Source: Gnetum montanum (Eukaryota > Streptophyta > Gnetopsida > Gnetales > Gnetaceae). Taken from it: a stretch of DNA of 64,000 bases. The stretch is taken from assembly GCA_015680685.1 (NCBI GenBank), contig MNCI01017900.1:62001-126000 (forward strand), given 5' to 3'. Made by a program: the position numbers and the translations under genes. The notes under the pieces are model-generated. The model saw only the letters and a program-made list of their open reading frames with translations. It ran no database searches and was not told the origin of the DNA. How positions within the stretch are numbered: the stretch's first letter is position 1; the number at the start of each line of letters is the position of its first letter. Shown here one piece after another: positions 47,228 through 59,171 of the stretch.

Positions 47228-47228
47228 A

Positions 47229-48126
47229 TGATGAGTGGCGAGGTACCCCTACACTCAACCATATGAATACGAGTGTTTCATGCATGATTCGGTCGAACTT
47301 GACAGATGAACTAGTTGTGGTATCTAGATGGTTACTCATAGGTCGCAGTTCACTATCTTCCCACCTAGACTAATATTAACTTTGTCATGTATGGTTTAGT
47401 CCATAATGAGATGTATGATGTGTTCCTACACTAATGCTACTCCTGGGTATGATGGGAAATAATATTAACTAAGCTAAGAGAGAGAGGGTGAGAGAGAGAA
47501 TCTAAACTAGCCTAAGTGCAATGAGCATATGTTCCTTAATCATCTGTACACATCTTGGACCTCATGCACGACTACCACTGGGATTACCAAATGCATGGCC
47601 TAGGTACGCTACTAGGTTACGAAGTAGTCACACTTAAATGCTCGTGATTAAGTCATACTCATTTCACGTTTAATAGGAGTTTAGGGTAAATAGATGTTAA
47701 CTACAAAAGCAATAAATAAAAATAAAAATAAAATAATTAAATTAAGTGAATGCTACAATGATGAAGTAATCTCAATCTTTATTTTTAGTCATGTGCATGT
47801 CCAAGTACATCACACTCGAATAAAGGATGTCGTACAATTACAATAATCACACTGTGGGCATGAACTGAGAAATAATTCTAACTCTAAGAAGGAAAAACTT
47901 CAAGAGTTTGGATAAGGGACTAAGAACTAATACCAAAACCAAGTGTGCCGCCTTTTATTTATAGGCTCATACTGGAACCGCAATATCACGACTACGATAT
48001 CGGGTGTCCGATAACAAGGGTCTGATAACAAGGGTCCGATATCGGGACCTATCAGACTTGGTATCTTGTATCAGGGTTCCGATAATAGGGGTCCGATAAC
48101 AGGACTTGATAGAACATGACTCATCA
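47229..48126 (-). repeat. 5' LTR of element IX
   Basis: 898 bp; same organisation as the 3' copy, including U3 repeats of the CCGATAACA type (about 48005-48110). Confidence 0.9.
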
Positions 48127-48131
48127 CTTAG

Positions 48132-48301
48132 GTTAAATCCCCAAAGGTCACCTCAAGAGACATGTCTGTTATTATAACATGTCCTTTTAGGTACCAATTA
48201 CAGCTCCCCTTTCAAATCTTGTTATAATAGTCATGACACTTGTTATGAGGGGATATCATCTTCGTTATGTAGTGGTACCATTTGAGAATGGGGGTGTTAC
48301 A
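48132..48301 (-). mobile_element. Element VIII: solo LTR, right piece
   Basis: Continuation of 41818-42219 after element IX; ends GGGGGTGTTACA. In sense it starts TGTAACACCCCCATTCTC. Confidence 0.65.
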
Positions 48302-49030
48302 CTATTGGACCTATGTTTATAAGTAAATCACAACTTACATGAAGTGTATAAGGCATGGAAATTACCTTTTATGAAGAGAAACAATATCAAGTTGGAGCTT
48401 ACAAATCAATTTTATTCCTTTAAGATGGGTAGATGATGTAATGAGCATCATTAGCATGTGATCATATCTACTAGATTTCAACAATGAAATGTTAGCTTAG
48501 TGGTAAGACACTTGATTTGGAAGCTCCAGGTCATGGCTTCAATTTTGGTGGGTAGTGTGAAGCTATATAAAGATCTAATTGGACCTATGTTTAACTTATT
48601 TTAGGTTTTAACAATGTTTAACTTATTTTAGGTTTCAAAAAATCTAGCATATTTCCTTGTAATTAATGTGGAGAATATTAAGAATGAATTTCCAATCATC
48701 ATGGGGAGAGGTTGGCTTAGTATCATCTTTATAATGAATATAAAAAATAATAAGGATAAAATTCTAATCATCATGGAGAGAGGTTGGCTTAGCACCATCG
48801 ATGCTAAGTGAGGGATTTAAGACCTCTCCTTGGAAGTAACAAGAAGATTGAATATGGTAATGTTGAAAGGTATAAAATTTGATGCATTACTTAAGATGAT
48901 GAAGGGTGTAGTTATGTGTCAAAAGTTAAAAATATTAACACAATTTATATATGAGCTCATAAAAAAATTGAAAAAAAAAGTGTGTATGTAGAAACATGTC
49001 TATACAATAGCCATTAAATCAAAAGATATT
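48302..49030 (+). pseudogene. Relic VII protease region, right piece
   Basis: Begins in frame with LLD and continues HEVYKAWKLPFMKRNNIKLELT, then, after a SINE, LVINVENIKNEFPIIMGRGW and the protease tail. A short stretch containing ATTCTAATCATCATGG..AGGTTGGCTTAG is duplicated in tandem (48680-48797). It ends at 49030 where element X begins. Confidence 0.7.
48480..48642 (+). mobile_element. tRNA-derived SINE-like copy 2
   Basis: About 163 bp. Near its start TTAGCTTAGTGGTAAGAC fits a polymerase III A box, and GGCTTCAATTTTGG stands where a B box belongs; it ends in a short A run. Flanks TCTACTAGATTTC and TCTAGCATATTTC look like a degenerate target duplication. It interrupts the protease of relic VII between two conserved motifs, which fixes its extent independently. 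Confidence 0.65.
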
Positions 49031-49575
49031 TGATGAGTGGTTGGGTATTCCAACACTCAACGATAGAAGTCACAAGTATTCAAGCACAACAAGATCATAA
49101 TCCATTGATGAACAATGTAAGTATGCTAATGAGTTAATATTAAGTTCATGATCATTGTCTTCCCACTTAAAGCTATCGAGGTGCAAATCATATGGTTTAA
49201 CTCTTAGTGAGGTATATGATAAACTGATGTTGACTAGTTCTTAATAAGGCTAAGTTTGAATATTATGGAAATGATTGTATATTCTAATTCTAATTACGAT
49301 AGAATTGTAAATATATTCTATCCTATGACAACAATTATCAATTTCTAGTTTTTCATACATGTCCTAGGCTAATGTAACTATTATCAGGATTATCAAGCAA
49401 CTTTACTAATAAGCGAATTCAGCAAAGTCACTACTGGATTATCAAATATTTACACTTTACACTAGAAACTAGTCATACTTCTTATACTTACTAATAGACA
49501 TTGGAATATTAAATGACTTAGGAAGTGTAAATAACTTAGTAAAAGTAAACATTATGGAAAATAAATTTATTATCA
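49031..49575 (-). repeat. 3' LTR of element X, inner part only
   Basis: Aligns with 52696-53200 (shared GAACAAT..AAGTAT, AAGTTCATGATCATTGTC, GATAAACTGATGTTGACT). It stops aligning at about 49570, where protease text begins. Confidence 0.7.
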
Positions 49576-52551
49576 TTGTATGCAATACATAAATTATGCC
49601 TTTGAATTATCCTAGCTTCATCTTCCATATAATTTTCCAAGGACAAGTCTATGATTCCTAACTTAGCATCCATGGTGCTAAGCCATGCTCTTCCCATGAT
49701 GATAGAAAAATTCTTATCTATTCTTTCTCACATGGATAATCATAAAATCAGTAGGATAGGACAAGTCATTTCTGGTAGTTACTACATCTTCTATTTATCC
49801 AAGTGGAAAGATGATCGACTGTTCTACTTGTTGTAGTCAAATGTTACTTCTCTTCAATGGAGGAAGATTCCAAGCCTTGTACATGTCTTAAGAGACAAGA
49901 TTAAATCCTGATCCAGAATCTACCAAAGCCTTACATGGTTTATGTCCCGCTATTTGGAGGTATACTAAAGGACTTTGTGGATTTATTCCTTTCTTAGAAA
50001 GTTCTCTTTCCTTAATCTAATGAGTGATTATTTGTGTGAGCATGCCAATTGTAAAGTTATTTTTTGCTGATATCAGAAGCATAGTATTCTCTTGAGAACC
50101 TTGTGTAGATGAAGCATAGTTAAATAAAGTCCTCATTCTTTGAAAATTTTCTAGACTTTCCCTAAATAAGGGATGTTTCTTGCATCTTGGTTCACTTATC
50201 ATCATGTCCTCTTATGTAGTGACTTCCCTAGAAGCACTATTTTGTTGTGTTTTTGTTGGTAGCTCTCATTGCATGATTAGTGATGGTATTGATGGTAATG
50301 GATTAGGAGCTTTATATGAGGGGCCTAGTGTTAGTTGAGATGTGTAAGGATGAGGATCCATGTATGATATTATGGGTCTATAGTATTCAGGTGGATAGTA
50401 GGAAGAATAATTATTGATTGAAGCATTTCCACGAGAGATAGGATGTTGTACATAGTATCCATAGTGGTCTAGTTCTCTATATGAACTAATGCATTAGTGG
50501 TGGCATTCCTCATGACTATGGTTATTACCACTACTACTGGTATTTTTTTGCAATTGAGGATAATCCTTGCTTAGATAATATGATTGTTGGTAAGGTTGTC
50601 TAAAATTACCTTATGAATAAGGTAATTTCCTATGCACTTTTTTCTTAACATTCAAATTAAGTAAATATGTCCCAAACTCTTGTAAGTGGACCATGATAGG
50701 ATAACATCCGTTAGGATGTTTGTATTAGTGTACTTTACAACCTAAATAATCTTCTAAGCTTGAGTCTATTACTTCCTCTACCATAGTAAAATTTACTTTC
50801 TTCTTATAGTTCTAATGTCCATTTTTCTTTTTCTTCTTTCTATCCTTATTTCAGTCAAAAGGCTTCTTAGTTCTTTCCTCTACTATCTTAAGTGTGATTG
50901 CAAATTTCTTATTCATGGAATCTCACATTTTCTATACCTTTGTTGTAACATCATTTACTAATTTTTGGATGGGTAGTCTTCCACTAGATTACATCTTCTA
51001 ATGTTTCTTCTTCTCTTGTTTCGCATATCCTCACATATCTTTTTCTAATATTATGTTCTTCAGCTGATTTACTTTTTTTTTGCTCCTATTCTTCATTTTT
51101 CACTTGTTCTATTAACCTTTGAATCTGATGAGCTTTCATTTCAGATAATTTTCCTTGGGCATATACCCCAAGGGATTCTCTTATTTTGTTCCTTAGCCCA
51201 TCAATGATATGTTGTAGTTATTTTCATTTAGAGAATTCATGTTCTATGCATCTATGCAATAATTAGTAATACCTATCCATTACTACATTAATAGATTAAT
51301 TTTTTCCTTGTTTCCATCCTTGAATATATTTTTCTAGATTCAATACCTTTGAGTAAGTTTTATATTTATCATTAAAAAGTTCTAACATGATATTCCATCT
51401 TTGAATTGATTTTAGTTGTAAATACCTATATCAATAATATGATTCCTTGGAAACAACTTTAGTTTCTGCAAATCATTCTCTATATTCTATAGGGTGTAGG
51501 CATTGTGAAAGGCTTGGAAATGTTGTTGATATGCATTATATTTGCTTCAAATTTAGGGATACTATTCATCTCAAGTTACCTGATAAGACTATCTCTTAAA
51601 TGCCTAGTAGAAATGTACACTACTTCTATAATGTTAATCATATTTTGAGTAGCTAAAAGTGGTTCTTCATAGTCTTTGGGTATGTAAGCTTTGTTGTAGT
51701 GGTGACCTCTCTGATGTTCTCTTCTTTCATGTCTAATCATTTCTCCTCTTTCTTCATGATCATCCTACACTTTATTTTAATGTCTTCTTTTGTTTGCATG
51801 TCTTTCATGAGTTCTTATTCTTTCTTCATCATAATCCTTTAGTATTTTCTCCCTCTTCTCAAAATCTATTGATGAGTGTAAGGAAGAAGATGAAGGAGTT
51901 GGAGAATGATGCCAACTAGTTCTTCTTTTGTGACCCTTTAATTTATCTCTTCTGGATCTATTAGAGATGTTAGATCTTGAATTCATCCTAAGTCTAGAGT
52001 CCTTATTTCTTCTAGGGATTTTGCAAGAGATAAATATAGCTTTTTTTTATGGGATCTTTAATACAAATTATCGGTATTTGGAAATGAGATCCATGAGTAC
52101 GATAGAATTTTTTATCTTGGAATGAGGCATCTTCTTTTACTTGTAGGAAAACTATTTGTCATGTCTTATTTCCTTTATCTTATTTATATCTTTCCTCCAT
52201 AATGACATCTCTTTTTGCTTGATCCTCCATTGGCTAATATGGCTTGGTCATATTTTTAGCGACTTGATATCCTTCTTGCACATGATCAAGATTTAACCTC
52301 ATGAGGGCTGCTTGAAGGATTGATGGTGTTGAATATTTGAGAGGTAAGATAATATTATCTTGTAAGTCTCTCCATTTGAGTTGTTCATCTTAGTCGAAAA
52401 TGAATGTAAAATTAGGATAATAAGGATTAGTATGAGCATATGAAATTCTTGTTTTCATTAGTGCACTCCAATCTTCTTCATGGTAATCTCTTTCATGACT
52501 TTCGTTAAGATCAATAATAGATGAAGATTTTACTTTAGTTGTAGAAGCCAT
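49576..52551 (-). pseudogene. gag-protease of element X
   Basis: ATG about 52551 (MASTTKVKSSSIIDLNE). Many stops and shifts. Visible in sense order: YHEEDWSALMKTRISYAH, Ser/Arg-rich tract (51986-51777), a capsid region with EKFQ-like text (about 51550-51100), nucleocapsid-like YKHPNGC (about 50720), YPxGNFRQPYQQ (about 50620), then protease: a decayed active-site region (about 49920) and LSTMDAKLGI-type motif (about 49670). No RT follows. Confidence 0.7.
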
Positions 52552-52676
52552 TTTAGTTTGTTTGATGTTTAAGTGAGTGTACATTTTTAGAGATTATTCT
52601 AACTATTAAATTTGTACTTTGTAATATTTAATATAATGAACTTTGTAAAATCAACTAAGTAGTAAACATTAACACA

Positions 52677-52694
52677 TCCTTGGCAACTACACCA
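52677..52694 (-). other. Primer-binding site, element X
   Basis: Sense TGGTGTAGTTGCCAAGGA, the most diverged tRNA-Asp-type site in the window (about four changes, mostly transitions). Confidence 0.6.
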
Positions 52695-52695
52695 A

Positions 52696-53211
52696 TGATG
52701 ATTGGTTAGGTATTCTAACAATTACTCATCAAGTCACAAGTGTTCACATGTAATCAAATCATAATCCATGGATGAACAATCTAAATATACTAGCAAGTTA
52801 ATATTAAGTTTATGATCATTATGTCCCAATTAGGATTAGTGAAGTGCAAACTGTATGATTTAACTCTTAGTGAGTTATATGATAAACTAATGTTGACTGG
52901 CTCTTAATAAGGCTAAGTGTGAATATGATGGAAATGATTATAGATTCTAATTCTAAGTACAATGGAATTGTAACTCTATTCTATTGTATGGTAATAAGTA
53001 TTCATTTCTAGTTTTCTGTACACATCTTGGGCTAATGTAACTATTACTAGGATTATCAATTAAAGCATTACTTGGATTACCAAGAGAACATGTGTTTATG
53101 CTTAAAAACCAATCAAAATAATTTCACCATATACTATCATGCATGGAAATGTAAACATTAATCTATATTACATGGAAAACAAATTATATTGAAAGTAAAT
53201 TCTATACTAAG
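52696..53211 (-). repeat. 5' LTR of element X, inner part
   Basis: Starts TGATGATTGGTTAGG; interrupted at 53211 by element XI (possible TSD CTAAG at 53207-53211). Confidence 0.7.
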
Positions 53212-54056
53212 TGATGAGCGGTGAGGTACCCCTATGCCCAACCATACGAATCATGAACGTGCACACGTGACTTGGTTGAATTCTGTAGACTGCAAGCACT
53301 TACGTACACAAAATTCTAGCCAGCAAAACCTTAGTTAGAACGATAGTTGTCTTCCCAATTTTTATCGGTTTTCTTTTTATCTTTAAGGTCTGATTCTTTT
53401 AGTGTAGGAAATGAAAAGCTATGTAGTTTTAGGATGGTTCTACTTTGTCGCTTAAATATTCCTATCATAAACAACCAGTCCCATATTTCGTGCACATCTT
53501 GAGCATCTCCTAACCACTATTGGGTTACTAGACGTTAAGCGTCACTAGGTTGCCAAGTGTCAAGTATATGTTCGAGATGGTCTTGCCTATGGTTCTTATA
53601 AACTATGAAAAGGGTTGTAACTATAAAACAATAATAATAAAGGCTTTTAAAATGATTAAAATGTTAAAATATTAAAATTTTTTAATTCTTAAGTAGTTAA
53701 ATCCAAATGCTTCAAGGAATATTCAAAAAGCTCATCTTTATTGTCGGTCATACCAATGGGCTCAGGTACATTAGCGCCCAAATAAAGAGCCATACACCCT
53801 TCTCACTCCTTCTGCGGGAACTTGGGAAATATTCTAACTTTTATGGAAACAAACGACAAGAAATTTTCTACAACTAACTCAAAAGATTCCATAAATGCTG
53901 TGGGTGCACGCATATTTATAGCGGAAGACAGACTCTACGTTAACAAGGTCGCATTAATGCATGAATAGATGCATCAATGAGGTCACGTCACTGTGGCCGC
54001 ATCAACAAGGCTTCATTAACATGGCCCAGTCAATGCATCAACTGAACACTTCATCA
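53212..54056 (-). repeat. 3' LTR of element XI
   Basis: 845 bp, TGATGAGCGG to ACTTCATCA. U3 (about 53935-54050) has no GATATC array; instead it repeats GCATCAA, CATTAA and GGTCACGTCAC-like text. AATAAA near 53780. Confidence 0.88.
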
Positions 54057-54070
54057 TACCCCCATGACTG
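54057..54070 (-). other. Polypurine tract of element XI
   Basis: Sense CAGTCATGGGGGTA, identical to that of element III, against the 3' LTR. Confidence 0.85.
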
Positions 54071-54296
54071 AGTGAAAACACATCATCGAGTTTATTACAA
54101 TTTGGAAGGTATGAAGTTATTAATGGTACACATGACAAAACACATCTACATAAACACTGACTCTATCAACATACCAAGTGCCCGAGTGTACACAAAAATA
54201 AATTACAAAATTATGGTGCTCATAGACAATGAAATCGAACACTTTGATAGTAATGGATTCTCAATCCTGCTGAAATGATGAAATTGCTGGAGAAGA

Positions 54297-57153
54297 TCAC
54301 ACAATTCCTAGTGGCGGTGGTTCTGACGAGCCTTCACTAGCTTCTGGTGCATGTGGAAGTTGAGGCATTGATGATGGTTTCCCTATAGCTGCTACAACTT
54401 CTAGAGGCAATTGAAAAGCCTCCAACAATGCCCTCATCTTATCCTCTTTTCTTTTTTGATCATTGACCATCCAGGCGGCTTCGCCAATGTGTGCTAAAAT
54501 GGGAACATCCAAAGGACATGGAAGTGCAGGGAAAAGTTCCTTTAGATTGACAAACCAAGCAACAAATTGTTTCTATTCGATATCGAATGCTTGGACCGAT
54601 GTCTGCAATTATTGGTAGTCAATCATTCACCAAGCCAAGTTCTATGCAACTGTGCGTTGTCCTTCAAAATGGGTGCAAAGAACTTCAAGTTCTGCATTTG
54701 CTATTTCTAGCTTTTGCTTTGTCCCTTTATGCAATTGGAACTTTCCCTCGTATAAAGAATACGAGGTGGCCACTTGTTTCTCTAGGTATAACTATGGTCT
54801 TCCAACTATCATCATAGCTAGGTTTGCATAATGGAGATTGGCTAATTCCATGTATTCCATCATCTTTTCAATCTGTAGCTCTTTGAGATAGATCTCAGCT
54901 TGGTTGTAGGTGTTCAATCCATCAGAGATGGGTTGCCATACCTCACCACCTTCCTTGAGCTGTTGGATTGCTTGGTTCATCTTAGCCTTTGCAACTTGAA
55001 TTTCTTTTTCATTGACTTCCTTTAGCAACCCCACTTGGTCCCTATAGTGATTTTTTACTCGTTCAAACTTAAGGACCTCATTTTTCCAAGCGGAAATTTC
55101 AATAGCTGATTTTTTTTTTTTTTTTTTTTTTNTCCTCCATGGATAGATTACAATTTTTGGCCACCAATCTCCTTACATCAGTGTTTACCCTAGCTAGCTC
55201 TTCCTACTATTGATGGATAAAATCTTTCACATGTTGATTTTCAACACCAACATTGCACAAGCAATAAACTTCTGTGATCAACCTAACATTCTCTTGGTGA
55301 ACCTCTGCCAAGTCTTTGTTTAGATAGTAAGAATGAGCATTTCTTAAGGACTTGTCAAAGATTGTTGACTCTCACTTATTCTCAACTATCTGAAGTTTTG
55401 TTTGAAGCTATTGAAAAGCTTCATCCCTAGTGAGTTCATGGTTGAGGAGAGCTAGATCAGCAAGTTGGGCCCTCAGTTGGGCAACTTCCATAGCTAAGCA
55501 TTGATAATCTACCTAGGCTACTTCAAGTTGCCCCTCTAAGATGAGGTACTTGCCCCTTGCTGAGAATAGCTCCAACTGAGTTGCAATGATGTTTTCCAGA
55601 AGGTTAAAAACATCCGAAAGTGGTTGCCCGGTTCCCACCAGTCAGTCCAACAATTCCTCATGTTGGGCTATGTTGATTCTGCTACGTTGAGTTCCTACAG
55701 ACATATGTACATCTCCAAGTCCATGTACATCTAGTACAGGTGTCGTAGGTGCATTAAGGGTCATAGCGATCGTGTCAACAACTACTTCTTCCGCAACTTC
55801 TTTTCCCTCATGTTGCATTACTAGGACAGTTGCCCCCTCTCCATCCTCCAAGTGCACCGAGAAAGTAGCAACATTTCTTGAAATTTCAGGAAATAGTTAT
55901 TGGGTGAACACCGTTACTTCTTAGACACTGGGGTCTATTCTTATAGGAACTTATGTTCATGCGGCAGAAAAAATCAGCCCTACACTCTCTAGCAAACTCA
56001 CTAATCAAGCCACTTGTTCAAGATGGCTCATTGTAGGGTAGTATACCGAAGGACCTTCTCCATTGCCAATTTTTTCTGATTGCTTATGTTGACTCAAGAG
56101 CGATTCTTGGATCTTGCATATGTGTTCTACAATCGTATGCAAATTCGACCTTGTTGTTTGTGTAGGTAGTGGAGGTGGTTGCTGCTCTTTACTTATTTGT
56201 GTTGTGGTAGGGGTCTTGTCTTTCATCATCTCACACCACAAGGTAATTGGGGCATGACAAAGTGTATCATTAACATAATGTGCTAGCCCCACCCATTTGC
56301 ACAACTTTCTAGTTAGGCAGGGAAAGGGTAGAGCTCACCTTCCACGTTCATTTTCAACAAATCTTTTCTCAATTTCAAAGAAAAGTAATTGTGAAAGGTT
56401 AATGAAAAAATTCCCACTTAAAGCAGTGCATGCACGAATAGATAAGGTAGTGATCTTGTTGGGTCTTACCATTGGATTTAGGGGGTAAGATGAAATTTTT
56501 GAGTAAACCCTCTTTGCGGTGGTTAGTGTGCCAAACTCCTTACGTTCTACTCCATAGCACTGTCTAATCAACTTCCCCTTCACCTCAAAGTCTGCTTGTT
56601 TTGGAATCTCTGCCACATCAGCTTTGGTCTCAGGAAACCCAAGAGTTTGCACGATTACTTCTGTAGAGTAAGATACATGAATGTCCTTGATTCTTACTCT
56701 GGACCCTAGTTGCCAATTCATCCAAAAGAGATAAGTTTCTCCTAGGTACCATTCACCACTAGAGGTGATGATTGGCCACATAGGAGAATTTTATAGTTGG
56801 GTTTTGACTTCTTCTGATGCATTTTCTAGAAATGGTCTAAAGTTTAACTCCTGAAGGACCATTCGTTGCAGCTCCCTTGGCTTAATAGCATCAATACAAG
56901 CCTGAGTCAGGGTGACCTCAAGCTGTGGCACTACCACTGGAGTCTTGTCCCTTCGCGATTGTTTGTTGGAAACATCCTCTTCGGAAATGTGACGAATAGA
57001 TTCCACGTCAGGTCCTTCATGGAGGGGGCCAGTTGCATGTGAACCCTCCTCATGCTATTGAGGTCATGTGCCTCATCCTCTTCTTGTTCTAGGTCGCTTG
57101 TCCCTTGGTTGGAATGGTCCTTCTTCCCTTGGATGCCTTGGTTTAGGTGCCAT
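54297..57153 (-). pseudogene. Second ORF of element XI
   Basis: Starts at ATG 57153 after GTTGTGATTGTAG; about 950 codons with a few stops and one frameshift between 55642 and 55034. Order: basic leader, EVTLTQACIDAIKPREL (about 56920), globular domain with EWYLGETYLFWMNWQLG, QTLGFPET, TTLSIRACTALSG, LPFPCLTRKLC (56781-56280), linker, then Glu/Gln/Leu-rich coiled-coil-like segments (55034-54792) and a Pro/Ser/Glu tail ending PPPLGIV. It aligns throughout with 7544-4878 of element I. I see no transmembrane segment. A structural or nucleic-acid role is possible but not shown. Confidence 0.75.
55111..55132. repeat. Poly-T run with one N
   Basis: 21 T followed by a single N inside the coiled-coil part of the second ORF; the length is uncertain and may create an artificial frameshift. 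Confidence 0.9.
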
Positions 57154-57195
57154 CTACAATCACAACATAACCATGAATTAAAATGTGTATAAGTT
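57154..57195 (-). promoter_or_regulatory. Splice-acceptor-like site, element XI
   Basis: Sense TTTTAATTCATGG, then TTATGTTGTGATTGTAG against ATGGCA. The TACTAAC branch motif of I and IX is not conserved; TTAAT may substitute. Confidence 0.5.
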
Positions 57196-57410
57196 GCTTA
57201 GAATGATAATAATATACCTTCTCATTTTGACCAAGCTATGACACTGACATGTGCCCCCTATTAGGCTCCCTGGAGTGTAGTTGAGGGGTTAGAAAAAATA
57301 ATAAGTTATAATTTATAATTGTTTTTTTGTTGATTTGTTTCTTGTTTTTTTCTTGTCTGTCCCCCTAAGAGGTGTTAAGTCTTTGATAACCATAAAAATC
57401 ATAGACCTCA

Positions 57411-57435
57411 CCCCCCCCCCCCCCCCCCCCCCCCC
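57411..57435 (-). repeat. Poly-C run (poly-G in sense) at the internal purine tract
   Basis: 25 C followed by ATGATG; in sense CATCATG then 25 G. In elements I, II, III and VI the same position has AGTCATGGGGG with five or so G. Confidence 0.9.
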
Positions 57436-58437
57436 ATGATGTAGAGCATACCTTCAGTAGAAAAAAGAGTGAAAGAATTATTGGATTGGGACACACGGTA
57501 GAAATGGTATGTGCTTGAAAAGAAGACTTGATGAAGAAAAATGGAAAAAACTCCCCTTTCTTTGTGAACAAATGGTTAAACTTCAAAGGCGCAACGTGGG
57601 TATATATAGTATTTTTGCCATGCATCGATAGGGCCACATAAATGTAGGGGGATGCATATATGGGGCCTAGTTAATGCAATTTTTCAGCTTAGTTGACCTA
57701 CGTTGACCGATGAATTAAGAACCCAAATCTTTGGATTAGAGCACAAAGTTGAGGTGATTCGGAACCTAGAGACTAGAGAACAATATGAGATAAAGAGGAA
57801 GGAAGATAGTGATCAAAAGAAGAGTCAAAGGTAGGAGAATGTCATAATATGGAACTTTGTGGATGAAGATCCATGCGATGGGTAGCATGGAGACAATCGA
57901 CCAACTATATCAAAGGGTAGGACCAAAAGATATGCAAGTGGGTCCTCCCCATAGCAAGCATTGGCCTCAGTTGCCCTTGCACATCATCAACATAGGAGTC
58001 TGTGGCCCCATAGTTAATTAATGGTCACCACAAGTTAATACTGACATCCATGAGAATCCACCAAAAACATTATGAGTTCTAGCAAAGCACGATAGATGAT
58101 GAAAACATAAAACTGGTAGTGAGGTGAGTAATGGAAAGCAATTGATGTAGAGAAGAGGGAGTCAAATGGAATTCCTAATTTTTGTCACATGAAATCCCTT
58201 GTGAAGTGTGTGATTAAGTGACCCAGTAGGATCCATCCTTAGTCCAAACCCAAAACCAACCACGCTCAGTGACATTGCATCAACATTTGAAGACTAGTCC
58301 ATCCCCTTGAGGCACAAGAATGCTCCCACAAACAACCACCATTCCAACATGAGTGAGATATAGGAAGTGAAAAAGGGGCCTTAGTTAGAGGGGACAAAAT
58401 AGGTCCCATAACTAGTGCTTATAGCCCATTAGAGGTG

Positions 58438-58632
58438 ATCTAAGGGATGTGCTTTGAATTCTCATATGTTTGTTATTTTTTTATTTTTGTTTTTTTCTAT
58501 GGAAACCACACCATGTAAAGACCCATGTGTTTTCACATGAATTTGGTCCAAGGGGTGTGCTTTGAATCCTCATCCTTGCTCTCTTTTCTTTTCTTTTTTT
58601 TTTTGAATGATGAGGACCACACCATGCAAGGA
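58438..58632 (-). other. Two tandem copies of the conserved hairpin, element XI
   Basis: The second copy (58548-58632) has inner stem TCCTCATC with GATGAGGA, 8 of 8 pairs; the first (58438-58521) pairs less well. Both keep GGTGTG or GATGTG with CACACC and an A-rich sense loop. Confidence 0.6.
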
Positions 58633-59030
58633 TAAATTTCCATTTAACTTCCTATTATGAGAGGATACAAAGTGGCAAGATGTCTATGAGGAAACTCTTG
58701 CATACAAGGGAATAGAAAAGTATGAAGAATGTTGCATTCCCCTTGAAGTCACATCCTGTTCAAACTGTTGGATCCTCCTCGAGTCTAGAAACTACACAAG
58801 TCACAAATTAATTAAAGTTATTTTTAATGGAAAGGGATTGCATGTTTCCAAAATAAGAAAAACCATGGAGTGGGTGGATGGGTGGATGACATGGACTCAC
58901 TACTTGTTACACCATAACATGCAAACCATCGCACAGAGAAACAACCACACCAGTACATCTTATGACAATAAGACAACTTATTAATGAAAAGTATAAAACA
59001 ATCGAAGGATAATTACGTATATACATATAG

Positions 59031-59061
59031 AAATAAATAAATAAATAAATAAATAAATAAA
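59031..59061. repeat. AAAT tetranucleotide microsatellite
   Basis: Seven or so AAAT units in the noncoding region of element XI. Confidence 0.95.
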
Positions 59062-59171
59062 AAGTAAGAATGGTCAAACATACGAATGATGTTGTAAAAC
59101 AAAAAGGTGTAAAACAAAAACTTTCAAAAATAACTAAGGAGCTAGTAGAGGTTGTTAGCATGGATGGTGAT

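Larger units (their letters stand above)
42220..48126 (-). mobile_element. Element IX: short gag-only copy with shrunken second ORF
   Basis: 5907 bp, TSD CTTAG at 42215-42219 and 48127-48131. LTRs 42220-43118 (899 bp) and 47229-48126 (898 bp). Gag 47087-45106, noncoding region, then a second ORF reduced to its two ends. No protease or pol. It is closest to element I in gag and noncoding text. Confidence 0.92.
49031..53211 (-). mobile_element. Element X: internally deleted gag-protease copy
   Basis: 5' LTR 53211-52696 (outer part cut by element XI), primer site, gag, most of protease, then a direct join into the middle of the other LTR (49031 to about 49575). The deletion removed the end of the protease, everything downstream and the U3 side of the 3' LTR. 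Diverged LTR start (TGATGAGTGGTTGGG, TGATGATTGGTTAGG) marks a separate older subfamily. Confidence 0.75.
57196..59171 (-). other. Noncoding internal region of element XI
   Basis: Contains a 25-C run (57411-57435) at the place of the internal purine tract, the box GGGTCCTCCCC (57940-57950), two hairpin copies (58438-58521, 58548-58632), an AAAT microsatellite (59031-59061) and GTAAAACAAAAA units (59092-59130). No gene supported. Confidence 0.7.

Noticed and set aside
48489-48560. A functional tRNA gene
   Set aside because: The A-box-like start is present, but the rest does not fold into a cloverleaf by eye and it is part of a dispersed repeat.
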